From Leptospira sp. WS4.C2 (GTDB taxonomy: Bacteria > Spirochaetota > Leptospiria > Leptospirales > Leptospiraceae), in contig NZ_CP162139.1 of the NCBI RefSeq assembly GCF_040833985.1, positions 1,880,001 through 1,944,000 on the forward strand: a stretch of DNA of 64,000 nt, in the 5' to 3' direction. The translations under genes were made by a program, and so were the position numbers. Below, in pieces: positions 7,038 through 14,621 of the stretch. The first letter of the stretch is position 1. Every line of letters starts with the position of its first letter. The notes under the pieces are model-generated. The model was not told the DNA's origin. It did no database searches and saw only the letters and a list, made by a program, of their open reading frames with translations.

Positions 7038-9140
7038 ATGGATATCGGAAGAATCATCTTTCACCTATTATTCACAGCTTTTTTCGTCGTGGCAAACGTT
7101 GTGTTTGTCCGCGCAATCCTTTACAGGCTCGGATTGATCTTCAATGGTCGTCCTGCATTCTTCAATGAAGATGCAAAAAAGAACCTAAATATCGGATTCC
7201 GCCTAAAGAGCTTTCTGATCAACGTCGTCCTCCAAAAGAAAAATTTCAGGGAACCTGTGCGCGGAATCATGCACGCATTTGTATTCTACGGATTCCTGGT
7301 GTATACCATCCATACAACAAGCCAAATGGTTGCCGGTATTTTTGGTTATGTCATGGACGACCCTTACAAGTTTGCTCTACCCAATTTCCTTTTTGGGGAA
7401 GCAGCAAATCATATTTACGAACAAGCAGTCAATTATGTATCCATCCTCGTTTTAACCGGTCTCGGTTTTTTCGCTTGGAGACGTTGGATTAAAAAAGCAA
7501 AAGGTTTGGATGTTCACTCTCCAGCTTCTGCGATTGTCATCAGTATGATTGCCACTCTTATGGTCACCACCTTACTTGGGAATGGTGCAAAAACAGTTGC
7601 TGCTACTTACTTCACTCATGCGGGACCGATTGATGGAGCCATTGGAAAAATTTGGGAATCCATCGGTGTTGCCAATTCCAATGCGGACATTGTGTTCCAA
7701 ATTATGTGGTGGGGCCATATCCTTACTGTGTTCTCGTTTATGTTGTATGTTCCTACATCAAAACACGCTCACTTAATTTTTGCTCCTTTTAACTACTTCC
7801 TTGCAACAGACACTCCTAAAGGTCAACTTTCCAAACTGAATCTAGATGACGAAAATGCAGTTTGGGGATCCAACCGAGTGGAAGATTTCCCTTGGCCAAA
7901 CCTACTCGACGGTATGTCCTGTATTGAATGTGGTCGTTGCCAAGTGGAATGCCCAGCAAACAGAACAGGAAAAGTTCTAAACCCAAAAGCCATCATTGTA
8001 GAACTCAAACACCAAATGTTAGAGAAAATGCCAGAAGTGGCAGCGGCACGTGCGGGAAAAACTCCTGAGGAAGGTGCAGAAGCAGTTGCTGCTTTAGAAA
8101 CCGGAGTGATCAACTCACATGAAGGTTTAAGTGAAGAAGCTCTTTGGGGATGTACTACTTGTTATGCGTGCGTAGAAGCATGCCCGGTAGGAAACAACCA
8201 AGTGAATGCCATCATTGAAATGCGCCGTCACTTAGTCCTTGCAGAATCAAAAATGAGTCCAGAACTTCAAAAAGCCTTCACAAACATGGAAAACAATTCC
8301 AATCCATGGGGTGTGGGAGCTCATACAAGAGCAGACTGGGCACAAGGTTTGAATGTAAAAGTTCTTTCCGAAGCTGAAGACAAAAACGTAGACGTACTCT
8401 ATTGGGTCGGTTGTGCGGGTGCTTTTGATGAAAGAAACAAAAAGATCTCTCGTGACTTTGTTAAAATCATGCAAAAAGCAGAAGTTAATTTTGGTATTCT
8501 TGGAACAGAAGAAGGATGTTCGGGAGACTCGGCACGCCGCGGTGGTAACGAATACCTCTACCAAACTTTAGCACAAACTAACGTAGACACAATCAACGGT
8601 TACGGAATCAAAAAAATCGTAACTGCTTGCCCACACTGCTACAACACAATCAAAAATGAATACCCTCAGTTTGGCGGAAACTTTGAAGTCATCCACCACT
8701 CCGAATACATCAACCAACTTTCTAAAGATGGTAAAATTGATGTAAAGGTAGCTGACGATGCGAACACCGGAAAATACACTTACCACGACTCTTGTTACAT
8801 AGGTCGTTATAACAACAATTACGATAACCCTCGTGATGTTGTGAAAAAAGTATCCGGTGGAAAAATCGAAGAAGCGGTCGACCATCACTCCAAGGGACTT
8901 TGTTGTGGAGCGGGTGGAGCACAGTACTGGATGGAAGAACACGTGGATGAATCCAATCCAGAAAGTATGCGTGTGAATAGCAAACGTACAGGTCAACTCC
9001 TGGATACGGGTGCCACTACCATCGCTACGGCTTGCCCATTCTGTATCACAATGATTACAGATGGTGTGAAAGCCGCAGAGAAAATTGATTCCGTAAAAGT
9101 AAAAGACATTGCGGAACTTGTAGCTGAGAATATCGACTAA
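7038..9140 (+). CDS. Membrane HdrD-like iron-sulphur oxidoreductase, candidate ETF:menaquinone oxidoreductase
   Basis: About 700 residues. The first 270 residues hold several membrane segments with histidines (for example WWGHILTVF), like the haem b-binding NarI/HdrE-type domain. Two 4Fe-4S motifs follow: C295-IECGRCQVECP and C372-TTCYACVEACP. Two cysteine-rich CCG (DUF224) domains then occupy roughly 455-565 and 590-690, with GCAGAF, GCSGD, ACPHC, CCGAGG and ACPFC. This order matches the fused HdrDE-like proteins shown in fatty-acid-degrading bacteria to pass electrons from electron-transfer flavoprotein to menaquinone. Leptospires grow on long-chain fatty acids, so that role is a good fit but is inferred. 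etfAB are not in the window. It is divergent from mqnC. AAGGG lies about 12 bases before the ATG. Confidence 0.85.
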   Translation: MDIGRIIFHLLFTAFFVVANVVFVRAILYRLGLIFNGRPAFFNEDAKKNLNIGFRLKSFLINVVLQKKNFREPVRGIMHAFVFYGFLVYTIHTTSQMVAGIFGYVMDDPYKFALPNFLFGEAANHIYEQAVNYVSILVLTGLGFFAWRRWIKKAKGLDVHSPASAIVISMIATLMVTTLLGNGAKTVAATYFTHAGPIDGAIGKIWESIGVANSNADIVFQIMWWGHILTVFSFMLYVPTSKHAHLIFAPFNYFLATDTPKGQLSKLNLDDENAVWGSNRVEDFPWPNLLDGMSCIECGRCQVECPANRTGKVLNPKAIIVELKHQMLEKMPEVAAARAGKTPEEGAEAVAALETGVINSHEGLSEEALWGCTTCYACVEACPVGNNQVNAIIEMRRHLVLAESKMSPELQKAFTNMENNSNPWGVGAHTRADWAQGLNVKVLSEAEDKNVDVLYWVGCAGAFDERNKKISRDFVKIMQKAEVNFGILGTEEGCSGDSARRGGNEYLYQTLAQTNVDTINGYGIKKIVTACPHCYNTIKNEYPQFGGNFEVIHHSEYINQLSKDGKIDVKVADDANTGKYTYHDSCYIGRYNNNYDNPRDVVKKVSGGKIEEAVDHHSKGLCCGAGGAQYWMEEHVDESNPESMRVNSKRTGQLLDTGATTIATACPFCITMITDGVKAAEKIDSVKVKDIAELVAENID

Positions 9141-9149
9141 CAAGATTTG

Positions 9150-9189
9150 AGTTTGAGGAAAAAATGAAGTTTCAGAATTTCCTCAAACT
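9150..9189 (+). promoter_or_regulatory. Perfect hairpin burying the ribosome-binding site of the LysM-FecR gene
   Basis: A perfect 12-base inverted repeat, AGTTTGAGGAAA (9150-9161) and TTTCCTCAAACT (9178-9189), with a 16-base loop. The left arm contains the GAGGA Shine-Dalgarno of the ATG at 9164, and that ATG lies in the loop. In RNA this would mask the ribosome site, as in thermosensors or translational switches. There is no T-run after it, so it is not a standard terminator. Confidence 0.6.
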
Positions 9190-10057
9190 GATTTCTCTAT
9201 GTCCATTGAAAAGGTGGGAGGAAACTTCCACCTTTTCCGTTTTAATCCGAACTGTTCTCAATCAAAAAATCCGATTCGCATTTATTATCTTCTATTTTTT
9301 CCTTTCCCCCATTCATTCTGAATCAAAACAACAGAGGATCCAACCACCCGAAGGTGATGGAATTACCATCATTGTGGAAAAAGGACAGACCTTAAGTATC
9401 ATCTCCAAAACTTATTTGGATGACCCGAGAAAATGGAAGGAACTCCTGAAATCCAACCAAATAGACAATCCTAATCTCATTATCCCAGGAATGAAATTGT
9501 GGATTCCTAAAAGTTTAGGGAAAAAACCGTTAGCAGACATCCAAAGATATACAGGAAAAACCGAAGTTCTCAAAGTTTCTCAAAAACAATCTGACTGGGC
9601 AGGTGCCAATGTCGGTGAAGGCCTGTATACAAAAGATGAAGTGCGAACCTTCAAGGAATCAGAGGCACAATTCCTTTTACTTTCTGGATCAAGGTTTGAA
9701 ATCACAGAAAACAGTCATATCATTATGGAAAAAGGAAAATCGGATTCCGAACCGGATGAACTTTATCTCCGTAAAGGTAGAATTCGCTCCATCATCCAAA
9801 AAAAACCGTCGTCTAACCAACGTATGTTTCTACTACGAACAGATGCGGCTGTCTCCGAAGTGAAAGGTACTGACTTCATTACAGAAGTGGATGGATCTGG
9901 AAACACAACTCTTAGTTGTTATGAAGGATTAGTCGCTGTCAGTGCCCAAAATGTAACAGTGAATGTGGCATCCGGATTTGCCACTTATGTGGAAAAGGGG
10001 AAACCACCTTTAAAACCGTTTGCTTTACCAGATCCACCGAAGCCAAAAGAAGAATGA
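9164..10057 (+). CDS. Exported LysM-FecR domain protein
   Basis: About 297 residues from ATG 9164. Residues 1-35 are unlike a normal signal sequence and are read through two RNA hairpins. A hydrophobic segment at about 37-52 ending near SPIHSES looks like the real export signal. A LysM domain (about 68-118, VEKGQTLSIISKTYLDDP to IIPGMKLWIP) should bind peptidoglycan. A FecR domain follows (about 150-290, with SEVKGTDFITEV). FecR domains elsewhere transmit envelope signals, usually with a sigma factor; none is here. The only conventional start is the ATG with GAGGA inside hairpin 9150-9189. A TTG at 9206 lacks a ribosome site. Its stop overlaps the next start as ATGA. First gene of a three-gene envelope-signalling set. 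Confidence 0.75.
   Translation: MKFQNFLKLISLCPLKRWEETSTFSVLIRTVLNQKIRFAFIIFYFFLSPIHSESKQQRIQPPEGDGITIIVEKGQTLSIISKTYLDDPRKWKELLKSNQIDNPNLIIPGMKLWIPKSLGKKPLADIQRYTGKTEVLKVSQKQSDWAGANVGEGLYTKDEVRTFKESEAQFLLLSGSRFEITENSHIIMEKGKSDSEPDELYLRKGRIRSIIQKKPSSNQRMFLLRTDAAVSEVKGTDFITEVDGSGNTTLSCYEGLVAVSAQNVTVNVASGFATYVEKGKPPLKPFALPDPPKPKEE
9208..9243 (+). terminator. Strong hairpin with GAAA tetraloop, terminator-like, inside the predicted 5' coding region
   Basis: Stem GAAAAGGTGGGAG / CTTCCACCTTTTC (9208-9220 and 9225-9237), 13 pairs with one G-U, closed by the tetraloop GAAA. CG and then TTTT at 9240-9243 follow. It is well placed to end the transcript of the upstream FeS oxidoreductase or to attenuate the LysM-FecR gene. 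It falls within codons 15-25 of that gene's longest frame. Confidence 0.5.
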
Positions 10058-10983
10058 AAACTTCATTGAAGATTTTTGTATCTGTAATTTTTTTATGTGG
10101 GATTACTTTCCCTATTTTTTCTGATTCAAAAACAATTCAATTGATTTTAGAGCCAGAACGGGAGGACATCATCCAATATGAATTCGAATTATGGAAAGGA
10201 ACTTCTTTTGATTTAGAAATTCCTTTTCGAGTGGTATCGAACCCTGGAAAAATCCAACTCTATATTCCGAATGGATATGAATACTTCCGAATCCGTGCCG
10301 TTGCCAAACGCCAAGTCCGTGGGTTTTGGACTGAACTATTCGAAGTAAATTCCTTTGGAAAAAACAAACCAAAAGAAACCGCTAAGATTGTATCTCAAAA
10401 ACCGATGAAAACGGATGTCATCATTCCCATCCCCACAAAGGATGGAAGCAGTCACTTTTATCTAACAGAAAGTAAAATCCAAGTAAAACCAGTAACTAAA
10501 GAATCCTTAAAATCATCGGTTCGATATCGTCTCAATGGTGGTCCCTGGAAAGTCACAAAAATTCCGGAGCTAACCTTTCCCAAGGATGGAGATTACCGAT
10601 TGGAATACCAAGTGACCAATGAACTCGGAGTCTCGGATTCCATGCAGATTTGGGAATTTAGTGTAGACAACACTCCACCTAACACGGATATTTTTTGGGA
10701 ACCACAAACCCATAAAAACAAAGGACAAATTTACATATCCGCAAATACAAATCTCAAACTCCAAGCATTTGACCTTGGATCGGGAGTGGATGTGATTCGG
10801 TTCCGAAGCTCATGTGGGACAAGTTCAAAGTCTGAATGGTTTCTTTGGGAACAAAATTCCTGGACTGAGTTATTAAAATCTTGTGTTAAAGATTTGGAAG
10901 TGGAAATCTCGGCCACGGATCGCTTAGGAAATGAAGAAATTCCTAAAAAAATTCGAATCAAACAACCGAACCAGGGAAACTAA
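10054..10983 (+). CDS. Exported beta-sandwich protein of unknown function
   Basis: About 309 residues with a clear signal peptide (residues 1-24, ending FPIFSDSK). The mature part is rich in beta-strand-forming sequence with Ig-like features: YRLNGGPWK, YRLEYQVTNELG, FSVDNTPPNTDIFW and GSGVDVIRFR. Motifs of the DNTPP type mark the joints of tandem Ig-like modules in bacterial surface proteins. Its start overlaps the LysM-FecR stop (ATGA) and its stop lies three bases before the phosphatase start, so the three are co-translated. Periplasmic or surface location is inferred. I do not recognise the family. Confidence 0.7.
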   Translation: MKTSLKIFVSVIFLCGITFPIFSDSKTIQLILEPEREDIIQYEFELWKGTSFDLEIPFRVVSNPGKIQLYIPNGYEYFRIRAVAKRQVRGFWTELFEVNSFGKNKPKETAKIVSQKPMKTDVIIPIPTKDGSSHFYLTESKIQVKPVTKESLKSSVRYRLNGGPWKVTKIPELTFPKDGDYRLEYQVTNELGVSDSMQIWEFSVDNTPPNTDIFWEPQTHKNKGQIYISANTNLKLQAFDLGSGVDVIRFRSSCGTSSKSEWFLWEQNSWTELLKSCVKDLEVEISATDRLGNEEIPKKIRIKQPNQGN

Positions 10984-10986
10984 CTC

Positions 10987-12900
10987 GTGTATTACGTTAG
11001 GTGGTTTCGAGAATTGTATGGAAATTTTTTATTTGTAATCCAAACTAAGTCCTTTCTTAAGTTATTTCTCTCTATTATCGCGTTTCTTATTGTCCCCTAT
11101 TTCCTCTTAGTTGCATCCATGATCCACTCGCATTACAGAGAAGCATTGGACTGGAACCAAAGATTCCAATTGATTCGGATTCAACTCCTTGCCATTGATT
11201 TAGAAAACCAAATCAGAGAAGAAATCAATTTGGATCTTGTGGAAAGAAAGACCGTTGGTTTCCTTTCTCCCTCAGACTTCGAGAAAGTTAGTAAAAACTG
11301 TGATTCGTTAAGTCCTCATATAAAAGAAATTCAAGAATTAATGCTTGTAAGTTGTAGGTTAGATTCAGACAAAAAATCCTATCTTTTTATTTTCGATGGA
11401 AAACAGATTTCTATCCATTCTGCAAAATTTTTGGAAGATGCCCTTTTGGATTCTCCGTTTAGTGATCCCAATGAAGGACTCTTTGTCTTAAACAATGATG
11501 GAAAATTCGGGATTTCCGGATTCATTGAGGATGATTTTTTGGTTTCTGATTTCTGGAAAAGAGATGTTAAATCCTCTTTGCAAATCCGTTCTAACTTACC
11601 AAGTCTTCGTGAGACGGGAAAAGAGGAAATGGATTATTTTGTGGTCAGTTTCCCTATGTATGGTCTTCCCCTTCACCTATTCATTGTGAGTCCTAAGGAT
11701 CTGGTTCTTGTTCCGATAAAAGATTCCTTAAAGAAGAACGTTGTGATATTGTTTACCCTATTTGTATTCTCTTTTCTATTTTCTATAGTGATTACTCTAA
11801 GAGAAATCGAATCTAAACAAAAGTTGAGACTTCTTTTGCAGGAATTCCCTCATTCCGCTATCCTTTTTGATCCCAAAGGAAAAGTCCTATTAGAGAATCT
11901 CGAAATTGAACCAAAACTATTAGTAACAGAACTATATCGTGACCAACTTTCGATTAAGGAATGGATTGAAAAAGAGGTCAGTTCTTTCTTAAAATCCGTC
12001 TCCAAGATTCAAAATGAGCAAACTAAACTTAGGCGAGAAGAATCGGATTTTTATTCCGAGGATGGTTCCGTTTATCTAATTGAAATCACTTACCAACTTT
12101 GGTATTTAGAGCAGAAATACCAATTTGCAAGTGGGGCACTGGTTCTTGTACAAAATGTAACAAAAAAACGCCAAGAATTTGAAAAGGAAATGGAATATGC
12201 AAAGGATTTACAAAAGAAATACCTTCCCAATAGAATTATTATCTTACCTTACTTAGACTATGAAGTATTGTACAAACCTCTTATCCAAGTGGGTGGGGAT
12301 TATTATGACTATATTGATTTAGGGAACAATCGTTCCATTTTTGCAATTGGTGATGTCATTGGTCATGGAGTGAAGGCAGCCATGATGATGACTGTACTTC
12401 GTGTTTTGTTTCATCAAATTGTTAAAACAGAATCCGATCCTAAAAGAATCCTTAGTAGAATGAATGAAGGGGTATCCACCAATTTTCCAGATCCCTATGC
12501 ATTTGTTCCCTTTTTGTTTTTGTTATTTGATTTCGATAAAAGAACTGTGCAATATGGAAACGCCGGACATCCGGGAATGTTATACCAATCAAAGTCAGAG
12601 ATGAGTTGTCCTGAAAAATTAAATCCGATGTTTGGTATGATCCAAACTATGGAACCAAAGATTCTAGAGTTCCCTATAGTAAAAGGAGATAGATTTTATC
12701 TTTTTACTGATGGCTTAAAAGATGTAGAAAATGCAAAACAGGAAAAGTTATGGGAAAAAGAACTTGTCCAGTTTTTTTCATCCGTGGGGACAAAACATAT
12801 GTCACTCATTAAACAAGAGTTAGAGCTAAAGATCAACTCCTATAGCGAAGGTATTCCCTTTCTAGATGATATCACCTGGATCGGGATTGAAGTGATCTAA
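10987..12900 (+). CDS. Membrane sensor with SpoIIE-type PP2C serine/threonine phosphatase output
   Basis: About 637 residues, starting at GTG with AGGGA about 11 bases upstream. A membrane segment at residues 22-42 and another near 255-275 enclose an extracytoplasmic sensor of about 210 residues. A linker and PAS-sized region follow, then a coiled coil (EKEMEYAKDLQKKY). The C-terminal 230 residues form the phosphatase: VGGDYYDY, IGDVIGHGVKAAMM, YGNAGHPGML, FYLFTDGLKD and DDITWIG carry the metal-binding aspartates. Activity is expected. Such enzymes usually act on anti-sigma-factor antagonists; the partner is not in the window. It abuts the convergent prfC stop with no spacer. Confidence 0.88.
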   Translation: MYYVRWFRELYGNFLFVIQTKSFLKLFLSIIAFLIVPYFLLVASMIHSHYREALDWNQRFQLIRIQLLAIDLENQIREEINLDLVERKTVGFLSPSDFEKVSKNCDSLSPHIKEIQELMLVSCRLDSDKKSYLFIFDGKQISIHSAKFLEDALLDSPFSDPNEGLFVLNNDGKFGISGFIEDDFLVSDFWKRDVKSSLQIRSNLPSLRETGKEEMDYFVVSFPMYGLPLHLFIVSPKDLVLVPIKDSLKKNVVILFTLFVFSFLFSIVITLREIESKQKLRLLLQEFPHSAILFDPKGKVLLENLEIEPKLLVTELYRDQLSIKEWIEKEVSSFLKSVSKIQNEQTKLRREESDFYSEDGSVYLIEITYQLWYLEQKYQFASGALVLVQNVTKKRQEFEKEMEYAKDLQKKYLPNRIIILPYLDYEVLYKPLIQVGGDYYDYIDLGNNRSIFAIGDVIGHGVKAAMMMTVLRVLFHQIVKTESDPKRILSRMNEGVSTNFPDPYAFVPFLFLLFDFDKRTVQYGNAGHPGMLYQSKSEMSCPEKLNPMFGMIQTMEPKILEFPIVKGDRFYLFTDGLKDVENAKQEKLWEKELVQFFSSVGTKHMSLIKQELELKINSYSEGIPFLDDITWIGIEVI

Positions 12901-14490
12901 TCAGTCTTCCAAAGGAGGATTGTCTAAAAGCTCAATCCCTTCATTGTTTTTATGGAAATAATTCATATCCCATTCCGTATCAAAAAGGAGAGCCATATTT
13001 CCAAATAAATCCTCCACCAAATTAGCGTTTGATGGTATTTTAGATCTGTCTTCTTTTTTCACCCAACGAGAAATTCCATAAGGGAGGATATGAATGGAAG
13101 TTTCGGCTCCATATTCATCCTTTAGACGACGTTGGAATACTTCAAACTGGAGTTTTCCCATAGCACCGATGATGGGTACACCACCACCAATCGTTCGTGA
13201 GGTGAAAAGGTGAAGGATTCCTTCTTCTGCCAATTGATCCAAACCCTTTTTAAAAGATTTTAATTGTAATGTGTCCTTACAAGAAATGGTGGCAAAAAGT
13301 TCTGGTGCAAAGCTTGGTAGAGGACGTAAAGGCGGTGTATTCCCAGTAGACAAAACATCTCCAATTTTATAAGTTCCAGGATTTACAAGGCCTATAATAT
13401 CTCCCGGATAGGCAGTATCTACAGTGTTTCTGTCTTGACCAAAAAATGCAAAACTGGAGGAAAGTTTGACTGGTTTGTCTAACCGGTTATGATTTACGTT
13501 TAATCCACGCTCAAAGACACCCGAACAAATCCGTAGAAATGCAATTCGATCTCTATGCGCCTTGTTCATGTTAGCTTGCACTTTAAAAACGAAAGCACTA
13601 AAAGGTGCATTGATAGGATCTAAATAATTCCCATCACGGAGAGGAATGTGATCAGGGCCAGGAGCCAATTCCAAAAATTTATTCAAAAAAAGTTCGATTC
13701 CGAAGTTATTTACCGCCGAACCAAAGTAAACCGGCGTTTCCTTACCTAGTAGAAACATATTTTTATCTACTTTTCCAATTCCATTTTCGACTAGATCAAT
13801 TTGTTCCCGAAAAGCAGTAACAATTTCTGCATCAAACTGTTCGTCGAGACTGGGATCATTGGGACCGGCCATACGAAAGACGGCCTTTTGTTTTCCACCA
13901 GGAGTCCGATCAAACAAATACAATTGTTGGTCCCGAAGGTCATACACTCCTTTAAAATCAAAACCGGTTCCGAGTGGCCATACATCTGGAACCGCTTTAA
14001 TCCCTAAGACCTTCTCGATTTCATCCAAAAGAGCATACAGATCCTTAGTGGGTCTGTCCATTTTGTTGATAAAGGTAATGATGGGAATTCCACGGTCGCG
14101 GCAAACGCGGAAAAGTTTGATGGTTTGGGGTTCGACCCCTTTTCCGGCATCGAGAACCATCACGGCTGTGTCTGCCGCCATAAGTGTTCGGTAAGTGTCC
14201 TCTGAGAAGTCTTCGTGACCTGGTGTATCAAGTAGGTTTAAGATGCTATTTTTGTATTCAAACTGCAGGGCTGCGGAAGTAATCGAAATTCCTCTCTCCT
14301 TTTCCATCGCCATCCAATCTGAGGTTGCGGACTTCCCTTCCTTTTTGGCTTTCACCGCTCCGGCGAGTTGGATCGCACCACCATAGAGAAGCAGCTTTTC
14401 AGTGAGTGTGGTTTTTCCCGCATCGGGGTGGGCAATGATGGCAAAGGTCTTTCGCCGACGGACTTCTCGTTCTATGAGTTCAGGAGACAT
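12901..14490 (-). CDS. prfC: Peptide chain release factor 3
   Basis: About 529 residues, the usual length for RF3. The GTPase motifs are AHPDAGKTTLTE (G1), DTPGHEDFSEDTYR (G3) and NKMDR (G4). Distinctive RF3 segments include GTGFDFKGVYD and ISRWVKK near the C-terminus. RF3 removes RF1/RF2 from the ribosome after termination. The ATG at 14490 gives the standard MSPELIEREVRRRKTFAI start; a frame extending 60 bases further is not needed. Its stop abuts that of the convergent phosphatase gene. Confidence 0.96.
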   Translation of the reverse strand: MSPELIEREVRRRKTFAIIAHPDAGKTTLTEKLLLYGGAIQLAGAVKAKKEGKSATSDWMAMEKERGISITSAALQFEYKNSILNLLDTPGHEDFSEDTYRTLMAADTAVMVLDAGKGVEPQTIKLFRVCRDRGIPIITFINKMDRPTKDLYALLDEIEKVLGIKAVPDVWPLGTGFDFKGVYDLRDQQLYLFDRTPGGKQKAVFRMAGPNDPSLDEQFDAEIVTAFREQIDLVENGIGKVDKNMFLLGKETPVYFGSAVNNFGIELFLNKFLELAPGPDHIPLRDGNYLDPINAPFSAFVFKVQANMNKAHRDRIAFLRICSGVFERGLNVNHNRLDKPVKLSSSFAFFGQDRNTVDTAYPGDIIGLVNPGTYKIGDVLSTGNTPPLRPLPSFAPELFATISCKDTLQLKSFKKGLDQLAEEGILHLFTSRTIGGGVPIIGAMGKLQFEVFQRRLKDEYGAETSIHILPYGISRWVKKEDRSKIPSNANLVEDLFGNMALLFDTEWDMNYFHKNNEGIELLDNPPLED

Positions 14491-14570
14491 AACTTCATTT
14501 CCATGCTGTCTAAATTTAAGATTCTGTCGAGAATAAAGAGAAAACCACATTCCGAATCCTAAGGAAGGGG

Positions 14571-14599
14571 TTGACTTGCAGATTATGTCCCATTAGATT
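14571..14599 (+). promoter_or_regulatory. Candidate sigma-70 promoter of the NHL/vWA gene
   Basis: TTGACT (14571-14576), 17-base spacer, TAGATT (14594-14599). Transcription would begin near 14606, at the Shine-Dalgarno itself, giving a leader of about 13 bases. The -35 box matches five of six positions and the -10 four of six. Confidence 0.4.
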
Positions 14600-14605
14600 G
14601 GGGTT

Positions 14606-14621
14606 GGAGGGAGTGTCTTTG
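14606..14621 (+). promoter_or_regulatory. Strong Shine-Dalgarno deciding a TTG start
   Basis: GGAGG at 14606-14610 lies eight bases before TTG 14619-14621. The longer frame from TTG 14571 has no ribosome site, and the GTG at 14613 is too close to the GGAGG. Confidence 0.75.

Noticed and set aside
8568..9143. 191-codon open frame on the minus strand within the FeS oxidoreductase gene.
   Set aside because: Antisense to a gene with clear cysteine motifs. Its product is rich in F, V, C and H with no family pattern, typical of a shadow frame.
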